Below, piece by piece: positions 16,871 to 23,013 of a DNA stretch of 24,267 bases (positions within the stretch are counted from its first letter, which is position 1; every line of letters begins with the position of its first letter). The notes under the pieces are model-generated. The model worked only from the letters and a program-made list of their open reading frames with translations, searched no databases and was not told the origin of the DNA. The DNA comes from VRUE01 sp050258095 (GTDB lineage: Bacteria > Actinomycetota > Thermoleophilia > Solirubrobacterales > 70-9). The position numbers and the translations under genes were made by a program. The stretch spans positions 1 through 24,267 of the forward strand of contig JBLMYD010000079.1 of NCBI GenBank assembly GCA_050258095.1. The letters run 5' to 3'.

Positions 16871-18045
16871 GCGCCGAGAGATACAACCGAGATGCGATGG
16901 CACGGTTGTCGGCTGCCAACCCCGCGTCGGCGGCGAAGCTGCGGGCGACGATCGGCGAGTCCGATCTCCGACAAAAGATGACCGCTGCGATCGCAGCAGG
17001 TAAATCGTCCGGCGATCCGGCATTCACGGGTCATGCGGCTGCGACCGGCTTCGGCATTCCACGTATCGGCCGAAGAGGCTTTCTGACGGATCGTCGTAGG
17101 GCGACGCTACTCGCGGGCTTCGCCGGAGCCGGCCTCGCCACGTTGGTCATCTTGCTCGTCGGTATGCCTGGGAGTGGGAGCCATCCGCAGTTCGCGACTG
17201 CCGCGATCGAGGTCGCGGAAGCGAATCCCCGCTTGCTGGTCACCGAGCCCGGCTGGTCGGTTACTCACGCTGGCGAGTTCCAGGCAGACGAGGGGGAAGT
17301 GACCTTCAGCGGGCGTCGCCACTGGCTCAGCGTCAACTGGTATCCCGCTCGCCAGTACCGCAGCTACCTCCGCGACCGTGCCTCGGTCAGCCGGCCCCAG
17401 ACATCGAGGCTGCTTGGGCGGGTCGCGACCACGGTCCGCTACGGGCCGGCCGAATACGCGACGATGCTCTCGCCCCGGGGAACGGTCTTCATCGAGGTCC
17501 GCGGCCGGCTGGGCAGTCATGCCGAATACGAGGCGGTACTGCATTCCCTGCGCTCGGTTGACGTGACCACCTGGCTCAGCGCCATGCCGCCAAGCGTGGT
17601 GCGGCCGGACGCTCGCGCCAAGGTGGTCGAGCGGATGCTCCATGGCGTCCCGCTGCCGCCCGCTTTCGATCTTGCCCGCCTGGAGGGCGGAAGCTGGGTT
17701 GCGGACCACTACCAGCTCGCCGTCAAGGTGGCTGGAGCCGTGTCGTGCGGCTGGGTCGAAAGCTGGCTCGCGGCGACCAAGGCGGGCGATGACTCCCACG
17801 CCCGGGAAGCCGTCGAGGCGATGGCGACTTCACGACGCTGGCCGATGATGCCCACGCTGACCAAGGGGGGTGGCTGGTCGGCGAACGTGTTGCACGTCGC
17901 GGATGAAATCGAGCGGGGCCATCTCGACCGCGGGGCTGTCGGCGAGCTTGTAAAGCCCGATGGCACGGGATACAAGCTCGGGCCCTCGTGGGCTATGGCG
18001 CTCGGCTGCGAGTCTCACTACTGGCGCCGGCCGCTTCACCGTTAG
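16867..18045 (+). CDS. Membrane protein, probable anti-sigma partner of the second ECF sigma factor
   Basis: The 392-residue protein starts at TTG 16867 within a TTGA overlap. About 75 cytoplasmic residues (MARLSAANPASAAKLRA ...) precede one membrane helix at about 77-100 (LLAGFAGAGLATLVILLVG). The large outside domain contains NPRLLVTEPGWSVTHAGEF and WYPARQYRSYLRDRASVS, followed by a helical C-terminal part. No zinc anti-sigma motif is present. Known: membrane proteins co-translated with ECF factors commonly restrain them. Inferred: this one does so, with the outside domain as sensor. It is the last chromosomal gene before the tRNA-Leu-derived repeat at 18152. Confidence 0.75.
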   Translation: MSAERYNRDAMARLSAANPASAAKLRATIGESDLRQKMTAAIAAGKSSGDPAFTGHAAATGFGIPRIGRRGFLTDRRRATLLAGFAGAGLATLVILLVGMPGSGSHPQFATAAIEVAEANPRLLVTEPGWSVTHAGEFQADEGEVTFSGRRHWLSVNWYPARQYRSYLRDRASVSRPQTSRLLGRVATTVRYGPAEYATMLSPRGTVFIEVRGRLGSHAEYEAVLHSLRSVDVTTWLSAMPPSVVRPDARAKVVERMLHGVPLPPAFDLARLEGGSWVADHYQLAVKVAGAVSCGWVESWLAATKAGDDSHAREAVEAMATSRRWPMMPTLTKGGGWSANVLHVADEIERGHLDRGAVGELVKPDGTGYKLGPSWAMALGCESHYWRRPLHR

Positions 18046-18151
18046 GGATTGCATCGCATCGGCCCGATTGACTGGCGCACGAGCGGCCCACGGAAACCGT
18101 GCCGCGTTGCTGTGCGAACGCAGGACCGGCAGATTTCCAGGTACTTCGAAG

Positions 18152-18188
18152 TGCGGCTGAGAGGAGTCGAACCTCCACGGACCTTGCG
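18152..18188 (-). repeat. Partial tRNA-Leu copy, probable att site (distal end of island)
   Basis: These 37 bases are identical to 22173-22209, the 3' part of the tRNA-Leu gene (discriminator base, 3' acceptor strand, T-arm and part of the variable arm). The match ends sharply on both sides. The copy lacks the anticodon and D arms, so it is not a functional tRNA. Its orientation matches the intact gene, making a direct repeat 4021 bases apart, as left by integration into a tRNA 3' end. Confidence 0.88.
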
Positions 18189-18194
18189 CCCGGC

Positions 18195-18461
18195 CTACCC
18201 CCCGCCGTCGGCGGGGTCATCCGCCGTCGGCCGCTCGAAGTCCTCGGCTGGTGCTGGTTTCGTCCCCCATCTCTCTTCAAGCTCAGCCATCGGCGTGATC
18301 GACGGCTCAATCGTCACCCCACCCATGCGGTCGGGGACGACCTCATAGCGCCGGCCGTCGATCTCCACGAGGTCGCCAACCTCCAAGGCAAGTCTTCTGA
18401 TCCGGGTCGCCACGCTCCGATGGTAGCCCGTGCCTTCCTCGACGGTGTATATTGTGCTCAT
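18195..18461 (-). CDS. Possible independent small gene: the C-terminal module of the chimeric ORF
   Basis: This is an alternative reading of the last 88 codons of the fused frame. The ATG at 18461 has its own Shine-Dalgarno (GGGAGG a few bases upstream), placed in the 3' arm of a small hairpin (18465-18481), so translation might be controlled by unfolding. The product begins MSTIYTVEEGTGYHRSVATR and contains the compact strand pattern GDLVEIDGRRYEVVPDR. It ends in an acidic tail with LEERWGTKPAPAEDFERP. I do not recognise the family; the tail recalls small regulator or antitoxin proteins, which is only an impression. Its stop lies seven bases from the distal tRNA-derived repeat. Confidence 0.45.
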   Translation of the reverse strand: MSTIYTVEEGTGYHRSVATRIRRLALEVGDLVEIDGRRYEVVPDRMGGVTIEPSITPMAELEERWGTKPAPAEDFERPTADDPADGGG

Positions 18462-18908
18462 CCCGCCTCCCTTTGGGAGGCTTTGGAATCGGGCCCCATT
18501 GGGGCCCTTTTTCTGGTGCAGCAGTGGCACCACTTCTTCGTTCAAGGCGTCGAGAGTGACCGGCCCCTTCCACATCAGCCGTACTCGTCCATGCGGGTCA
18601 ATCAGAAAGTTTTCGGGAAAGGCGGAAGCGCCGAAGTCATGCGCGGCGCTGCCGTTGCCGTCGCGTAGCTGGGGATAGCTGATTCCGTAACGATCTACGA
18701 AGGCCTCTCCGTCTTCGCTGAGGTCGCGGCTGTCAATGCCGAGGATGGTGAATTCGGCGTTGCCGTGCCGCCTCTGGAATACCTCCAGCGCAGGCGCCTC
18801 TCCTCGGCAGGGTGGACACCAGGAGGCCCAGAAGTTGACGAGAACCCAACGGCCGCGATAGCCGGCCAGCGACTCTTCGCCATTGCCTTCGAGTTTGGGA
18901 AGCGTCAC
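18195..18908 (-). CDS. TlpA/ResA-like thioredoxin domain fused in frame to an unrelated C-terminal module (chimeric ORF)
   Basis: Residues 1-130 from the GTG at 18908 are a TlpA/ResA-like domain with VLVNFWASWCPPC (catalytic Cys31 and Cys34), FTILGIDSRD and the cis-Pro region FPENFLIDPHG. Such proteins reduce or form disulfides outside the membrane. The frame stays open upstream to 19037 and encodes a membrane anchor (RSFISLIAVAAVVGLLVYG) plus SLAVGDPAPAV, which belong to TlpA proteins. The real protein therefore probably begins near 19025, where only CTG is available. Downstream, the domain should end near VVPLL. Instead the frame runs through a hairpin and a ribosome-binding site into a separate module from Met150. 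The stop of the thioredoxin gene appears to have been lost. Confidence 0.75.
   Translation of the reverse strand: MTLPKLEGNGEESLAGYRGRWVLVNFWASWCPPCRGEAPALEVFQRRHGNAEFTILGIDSRDLSEDGEAFVDRYGISYPQLRDGNGSAAHDFGASAFPENFLIDPHGRVRLMWKGPVTLDALNEEVVPLLHQKKGPNGARFQSLPKGGGMSTIYTVEEGTGYHRSVATRIRRLALEVGDLVEIDGRRYEVVPDRMGGVTIEPSITPMAELEERWGTKPAPAEDFERPTADDPADGGG
18491..18512 (+). terminator. Intrinsic terminator-like hairpin inside the chimeric ORF (plus-strand polarity)
   Basis: Arms GGGCCCC (18491-18497) and GGGGCCC (18501-18507) around a three-base loop are followed by TTTTT on the plus strand. The stem closely resembles the rnpB terminator at 24201. It lies in the linker between the thioredoxin domain and the C-terminal module, supporting the idea that this linker was once intergenic. 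On the minus strand, the coding direction, there is no T-tract. Confidence 0.55.
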
Positions 18909-19040
18909 CGCGGGGGCGGGGTCGCCAACTGCGAGGCTGGGACCTCCCTGCCTCAGCAGCCCATAGACAAGCAGGCCGACGACAGCGGCGACGGCGATAA
19001 GGCTGATAAAGGATCGAACGTTCAGCGGGCTCTCAAGCTA

Positions 19041-19414
19041 GGTCGCGGCAATCTCCGTGCCGGGTTTTGCAAGACGCGAAGCTTCGATATTAGCCGTCGT
19101 CTTCGAAGCGAATGCCCGGCCGCGTGATCGCGTTGTGGGAGCGCGTTTAGGTATTGGGGGGCGTATGGCGTAATCGGGGACGCACCCGGACTTCCTCCGA
19201 AAGCCCGTCCGACTGCTGAGGCTGGTGATAGGCCCGTGCGGACTGGCCGAGCCTTCCGGGGCGCCGCCGCTGTGCCGAGACAAGGTGGCGAAAGCCTGTT
19301 CGTCCAGCCGCTACTACAAAAAAACTGAAAATTCGATAGGGTCAGAGCATAGGCTATAAGCCCGCACGAATTCTGCCTTCGGCAATGCCGGGGGGGGGGT
19401 GAAAGGAGAAAGTT
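19041..19414. other. 374-bp stretch without a convincing gene, ending in a G10 tract and ribosome-binding site
   Basis: No reading frame here looks like protein. The left half is GC-rich; the right half has an A-rich patch (ACAAAAAAACTGAAAA near 19315) that may contain the promoter of the small secreted gene, with GATAGGGTC at about 19335 as a possible -10 region. A run of ten G bases occupies 19390-19399, followed by AAAGGAG 8 bases before the ATG at 19415. I see no riboswitch or RNA gene that I can name. Confidence 0.5.
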
Positions 19415-19756
19415 ATGAGACGAACTAGTCTCGCTGCTATCTGCCTTGCCCTCGTTGGCATAGGTGTCCTCACAGGAGCTTCTACTGCTAGTGCCGAAGG
19501 TTGCCATGAAAATGTGATTTGCGTGTACAAAAGTACGAATTATAACAATGCATACTATGATCTTTTTTGTAGTTCTTCAGGGGCGTAGAAATCTGCAGTT
19601 AACCTCAACTCGGCCTTAAACCGATGTGGCAACAAGACGGACTGGCTCAGGTGGAACGGAACCGTCATCGCCTGCATGAATCCTGGCGGCAACCGGCCTA
19701 GTCCGGGCACATTCAATGAAGTGTTCGTTGCCAAAGAATATGGCGCATTCTGCTGA
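19415..19756 (+). pseudogene. Small secreted six-cysteine protein gene with in-frame TAG
   Basis: The ATG at 19415 has a good ribosome-binding site (AAAGGAG). The product starts with a clear signal peptide (SLAAICLALVGIGVLTGAS, cleavage after SASA-like TASA). The mature part starts EGCHENVICVYKSTNY and meets TAG at 19586-19588 after 57 residues. The same frame continues at once with protein-like sequence (NLNSALNRCGNKTDWLRWNG, VIACMNPGG, FNEVFVAKEYGAFC) and stops with TGA at 19756. The full product would be about 113 residues with six mature cysteines, enough for three disulfides. The CVY..NY opening recalls small inhibitor-like secreted proteins, but I cannot assign a family. The base composition is lower in GC than its neighbours. 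Either a nonsense mutation or suppressor-dependent readthrough explains the TAG; the first is more likely. Confidence 0.75.
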
Positions 19757-19920
19757 GCGTTTGTTCCCTCGGGAGTAAAACTGGTTGAGGGGATATCCTC
19801 TGTTCTTCCTGGCCTTTTGGGGGGTGTGACCTATAGCTCCACTCCCCTGGTCAGGATTTTCGCTGCACCCTGCTTCTTAACCATCGCAGTCGATACACGA
19901 TTCTGGATAATTGAAGGGCG

Positions 19921-20484
19921 ATGAACTTCCGCCGAAACGGACCCGTGGGGCTATTGGTGCTGACTTGCGTGATAGCTCTCGCAGGATGCGGCGATTTGTC
20001 TGGCAGTAAGCCTCCTGACTACGCCAAGGCGCTTCAAGATGCACCGGCACCCCTTGCTGGCCTTTACTCCCAGGCCAACCAGCTGATTCCCGGTGGGAAG
20101 GACGCGCTTGAAAGGCGCCTGCAACGGCTGCACGGCTTTCCGGTGGTCGTGAATCTCTGGGCTTCGTGGTGCGGCGACTGTCGCTTTGAGTTCCCGTTTC
20201 TGCAGAAGCTTTCTGCCCGCTTCGGCACCCGGATCGCCTTTGTCGGAGTCGACTCTGAAGATTCGAATGGCTTCGCCGCCACATGGCTCAAAGAAGCTCC
20301 GGTCCCGTATCCAAGCTATACGGACCCCAAGCACGAAATGGCGCACTCGCTCAAGGTGATCGGTCTCCCCGATACAGCCTTCTACGACAGACGGGGAAGG
20401 CTCGTCTCTCTTAAGCAGGGCGTGTACCACGAGGACAGCGAATTCGAAGATCAGATCAAGAAGCTCCTCGCGGAAAAGTCATAA
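19921..20484 (+). CDS. TlpA/ResA-like thiol-disulfide lipoprotein
   Basis: The 187-residue protein has a lipoprotein signal (LLVLTCVIALAGC, lipid-modified Cys23). A TlpA-like domain follows with VVVNLWASWCGDC (Cys84 and Cys87), IAFVGVDSEDSNGFAATWL and the cis-Pro region VIGLPDTAFYDRRGR. The active site reads WCGDC rather than the common WCPPC, which should change its redox potential. It would work at the outer face of the membrane, reducing or isomerising disulfides. Its upstream neighbour encodes a six-cysteine secreted protein, and a second TlpA-like gene lies on the other side of that. The ATG at 19921 is the first sensible start. Confidence 0.87.
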   Translation: MNFRRNGPVGLLVLTCVIALAGCGDLSGSKPPDYAKALQDAPAPLAGLYSQANQLIPGGKDALERRLQRLHGFPVVVNLWASWCGDCRFEFPFLQKLSARFGTRIAFVGVDSEDSNGFAATWLKEAPVPYPSYTDPKHEMAHSLKVIGLPDTAFYDRRGRLVSLKQGVYHEDSEFEDQIKKLLAEKS

Positions 20485-20519
20485 CCAGCTCACCTGAACT
20501 CGTTTGCCTGGCGGCTGTC

Positions 20520-20544
20520 TGACTGGCGCACCGACTGGCGCACC
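20520..20544 (+). repeat. Tandem 12-bp repeat (GACTGGCGCACC twice)
   Basis: Two head-to-tail copies of GACTGGCGCACC occupy 20521-20544. An 11-base copy of the same motif (GACTGGCGCAC) is found at 18070-18080, just outside the distal tRNA-derived repeat. Such iterated short motifs near island ends can be recombinase or excisionase binding sites; that is a guess here. Confidence 0.6.
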
Positions 20545-20592
20545 GGCGCTGTTCCACAATTCGAGACTAAATCGATCTACAACGCAAAAACC

Positions 20593-22141
20593 GTAAGCGT
20601 TCAGTTACCTCCCCAAGCGGGCACGACCGCGGCGACCGACGGCAAGGCGCTGTAGATCAGGCCAGCAGCGGCGCAGGATCGCCGCGAACCCTGGCGCCGA
20701 GCGCCTCGGCCAGGTAGGCGAACAGCGAGCGGCCCTGCAGGCGGCAGGTGACCGAGGCCGAGAGCAGTCGCTGGGTCGTGGTCTCGCCGCGCTCCGATTG
20801 GCTGCCGAGCGAGAGCTTGCGGTGGATGACCGGGCCGCGCAGGGCGCGCTCGGCGCGGTTGTTGGTCGGCTCCACGCCCTCGACCTCGACGAAGGTCCAT
20901 AGAGCCGGCCAGATCTTCAGCAGGTTCTTGGCAAAGCCCCAGGTGAGCTTGTTGCGCCGGCCCTTTGAGCCGCGCTCGAGCAGCGCTTTCAGCTCTCGCT
21001 TGAGCGGGGCCACCTCTCGCTTCAGACGGGCGCGGTCGCCGTGGGAGTGGAAGTCATCCCAGGCCGAGAAGAGACGCTTGGCTATATCGAGCCCCTGCTC
21101 CCCGAACTCCTTCTGGGCGGCAAGCCCTTCGGAGTGGGCGGTCAGGTCGCGGATCAGGTGCGACCAGCAGGCCTGGCGCCGCTTCGGGTCGAAGCCCCGG
21201 TAGGCCCACCAGCGATCGGAGCCTAGGATGCCGGAGAAGTCCTCGCCCAGCAGGGCCTCTGCCTCGCGCTCGTGGCGGTCGGGGGCGATGCGAAAGACGG
21301 CCTCCCGCGAAGCGACTGCGCCCCACAGGGTGCGCCGCTCGCCGCGCAGCTTCCAGCCGGTCTCATCGACGTTGAGCGCCGGTGCGGCGCGGATGCGCTC
21401 GAGCAGGTCCTCGTAGGGCTCCGCCAGGGCCTCGCCCGCTCGGGCGAGGATCGCGTCGACCGTGCCGCTCGCCAGCCTTGCGCCGAACAGCTCGTCCATC
21501 AGCTCGACCGTGTCGCGGCGCGAGACACGGTTGCGGATCGCGAGCGTCGCCACGGCGGCTTCCATGCGCACTCCGAAGGCTCCGGCCGGCACGTCCTCGG
21601 GCAACTCGGCGCGGGTCGCCTTGCCGCAGTCGGGGCAAAGGCGGCGGTGCAGGCGGTGCTCGGTGATCGCGACCGCGATCTCGGGCAGCTCGGTGATCTG
21701 GTGGCGGGCGGGCTCGCCGGCCTCCTCGTCGCCCTCGGCGAAGGCATGGCCGCAGCCGCAGCTCCCCGGCCAGTGGTCGATGACCCGGTCGACCGCCTCG
21801 GCCGGCAGGAGCTTCCTCCCTTTGCCCCGGTGGCCGGGCTGGGCGCCCTGCGAGCGCCCAGACGGATCGGGGCGCTTGCGCTCGGGCGCGCCCGGCGGGT
21901 CCTGGCTCGGCGGCACCGAGGAGTTCTGGGAGTTGCGGTTCAGGCGCCGCTTGAGCTCGGCGATTTCCTCACCCTGCTTGGCGACCTGCTTGCTCAGCTG
22001 CTGTATCTGCTCGTCCATCCGCAGCAGCACCGCGACCACCGTCTCCCGGCCGGAGTCGTAGATCGCTTCGGCCTCGGCGCGCTCCACGCCGAGGAGTTCG
22101 CCGGGCGGCGGTTATGTCCCCCTGACCGACTGAACGCTTAC
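20593..22141 (-). mobile_element. Complete IS66-family insertion sequence with 8-bp target duplication
   Basis: The element is bounded by inverted repeats GTAAGCGTTCAGT (20593-20605) and its exact complement (22129-22141). The GTAAGCG end is typical of IS66. It is flanked by an 8-bp direct repeat CAAAAACC at 20585-20592 and 22142-22149, the target duplication length known for this family. At 1549 bp it carries one transposase gene and no separate tnpA/tnpB accessory genes, as in single-gene members of the family. Perfect ends and duplication point to a fairly recent insertion. Confidence 0.93.
20657..22087 (-). CDS. IS66 family transposase
   Basis: The 476-residue protein has all parts of an IS66 TnpC-type transposase. 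A leading coiled coil with leucine heptads (QIQQLSKQVAKQGEEIAELKR) is followed by the low-complexity linker NSSVPPSQDPPGAPERKRP and the zinc-finger segment HRRLCPDCGKATRAELPEDV. The catalytic core follows with acidic residues in ALNVDETGWKL and GSDRWWAYRGF, and the final Glu in EPTNNRAERALRGPVIHRK. It moves the surrounding element by a DDE mechanism. The start is ATG 22087 and the stop lies 64 bases inside the left inverted repeat. No frameshift or stop is seen, so it looks active. Confidence 0.95.
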   Translation of the reverse strand: MERAEAEAIYDSGRETVVAVLLRMDEQIQQLSKQVAKQGEEIAELKRRLNRNSQNSSVPPSQDPPGAPERKRPDPSGRSQGAQPGHRGKGRKLLPAEAVDRVIDHWPGSCGCGHAFAEGDEEAGEPARHQITELPEIAVAITEHRLHRRLCPDCGKATRAELPEDVPAGAFGVRMEAAVATLAIRNRVSRRDTVELMDELFGARLASGTVDAILARAGEALAEPYEDLLERIRAAPALNVDETGWKLRGERRTLWGAVASREAVFRIAPDRHEREAEALLGEDFSGILGSDRWWAYRGFDPKRRQACWSHLIRDLTAHSEGLAAQKEFGEQGLDIAKRLFSAWDDFHSHGDRARLKREVAPLKRELKALLERGSKGRRNKLTWGFAKNLLKIWPALWTFVEVEGVEPTNNRAERALRGPVIHRKLSLGSQSERGETTTQRLLSASVTCRLQGRSLFAYLAEALGARVRGDPAPLLA

Positions 22142-22142
22142 C

Positions 22143-22166
22143 AAAAACCCCCGGTTTGCGGGGGCT
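22143..22166 (-). terminator. Intrinsic terminator of the tRNA-Leu gene
   Basis: On the minus strand a stem CCCCCG/CGGGGG with a five-base loop is followed by TTTTT, a few bases after the tRNA 3' end. The T-tract lies within the 8-bp target duplication of the IS66 element, so the duplication left the terminator intact. Confidence 0.85.
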
Positions 22167-22172
22167 TTCTCA

Positions 22173-22258
<86 letters not shown>

Positions 22259-22306
22259 TCGAGGGGGCGTCGATTCTAGATGTTTGCGCCCAGCGGGCGC
22301 TTGCGG

Positions 22307-22335
22307 TTGCAGGTATCCGGGGAGGGCGCTACGCT
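22307..22335 (+). promoter_or_regulatory. Probable lexA promoter
   Basis: TTGCAG (22307-22312) and TACGCT (22330-22335) are separated by 17 bases, a good spacing for the housekeeping sigma factor. The SOS box starts two bases after the -10 element, so bound LexA would cover the transcription start. Confidence 0.6.
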
Positions 22336-22337
22336 TG

Positions 22338-22351
22338 CGAACAAGTGTTCG
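22338..22351 (+). promoter_or_regulatory. SOS box (LexA operator)
   Basis: CGAACAAGTGTTCG is a perfect match to the CGAAC-N4-GTTCG operator known from actinobacteria and Bacillus. It lies 17 bases before the lexA ATG, indicating autoregulation. Confidence 0.93.
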
Positions 22352-22367
22352 GACATAACAAGAAGAG

Positions 22368-23006
22368 ATGCGCGCGGCTGGGAGGGAGTTGAGCTTGGAG
22401 CTGGACCTGACCAAGAGGCAGAAGGAGATCTTCGACTTCATCCGCCGCTACGCGGCGAAGACCGGCTACCCGCCGACGGTGCGGGAGATCGGCAAAGCGG
22501 TCGGCCTGCACTCGTCCTCGACCGTGCACGCGCACCTCGCCAACCTGGAGAAAATCGGTCTGCTCAGGCGCGATCCGACCAAGCCGCGGGCGATCGAGCT
22601 GCTCCTCGACAAGGCGAAGCGGACGATCCGTCCCGAGAGCGGCCTGCCGCTGGTCGGTCAGGTCGCCGCCGGCGAGCCGATCCTGGCCGAGGAGAACGTC
22701 GAGGACTACATCGAAGTGCCGGACATCATTGGTGGCGAGGACGGCGACTACATCCTCAACGTGCGCGGCGAAAGCATGAAGGACGCCGGCATCTTCGAGG
22801 ACGACTACGTCATCGTCCGTCCCGCGCAGGATGCCGCCAACGGCGAGATCGTCGTCGCCCTGATCGGCGACGAGGCGACGGTAAAGCGCTTCTTCCGCGA
22901 GGACGACCACGTTCGCCTGCAGCCCGAGAACGAGACGATGGAGCCGATCCGCACCACCGAGGCCAGCGTGATCGGCAAGGTCGTCGGCGTGTTCCGGAAG
23001 ATCTAG
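22368..23006 (+). CDS. lexA: LexA repressor, SOS response regulator
   Basis: The N-terminal winged helix-turn-helix begins DLTKRQKEIFDFIRRYAAKTG and includes PPTVREIGKAVGLHSSSTVHAHL, the DNA-recognition region. The self-cleavage site is Ala-Gly in QVAAGEPI. The catalytic serine lies in RGESMKDAGI and the catalytic lysine in EATVKRFF. All elements needed for RecA-stimulated autocleavage are present. The ATG at 22368 gives 212 residues. A TTG at 22395 is preceded by a stronger ribosome-binding site (GGAGGGAG) and would give MELDLTKRQ, which is closer to usual LexA starts, so the true start may be there. The gene is divergent from tRNA-Leu. Confidence 0.96.
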   Translation: MRAAGRELSLELDLTKRQKEIFDFIRRYAAKTGYPPTVREIGKAVGLHSSSTVHAHLANLEKIGLLRRDPTKPRAIELLLDKAKRTIRPESGLPLVGQVAAGEPILAEENVEDYIEVPDIIGGEDGDYILNVRGESMKDAGIFEDDYVIVRPAQDAANGEIVVALIGDEATVKRFFREDDHVRLQPENETMEPIRTTEASVIGKVVGVFRKI

Positions 23007-23013
23007 CGTTCGC

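Noticed and set aside
18152..18188. A second tRNA-Leu gene
   Set aside because: Only the 3' part is present; the D arm, anticodon arm and 5' acceptor strand are missing.
19160..19300. Possible riboswitch before the small secreted gene
   Set aside because: Some short segments resemble riboswitch cores, but I could not lay out a known consensus for cobalamin, c-di-GMP or c-di-AMP types.
19022..19507. 161-codon minus-strand open frame
   Set aside because: It has no recognisable domain, overlaps the signal peptide of the small secreted gene on the other strand, and has low-complexity composition.
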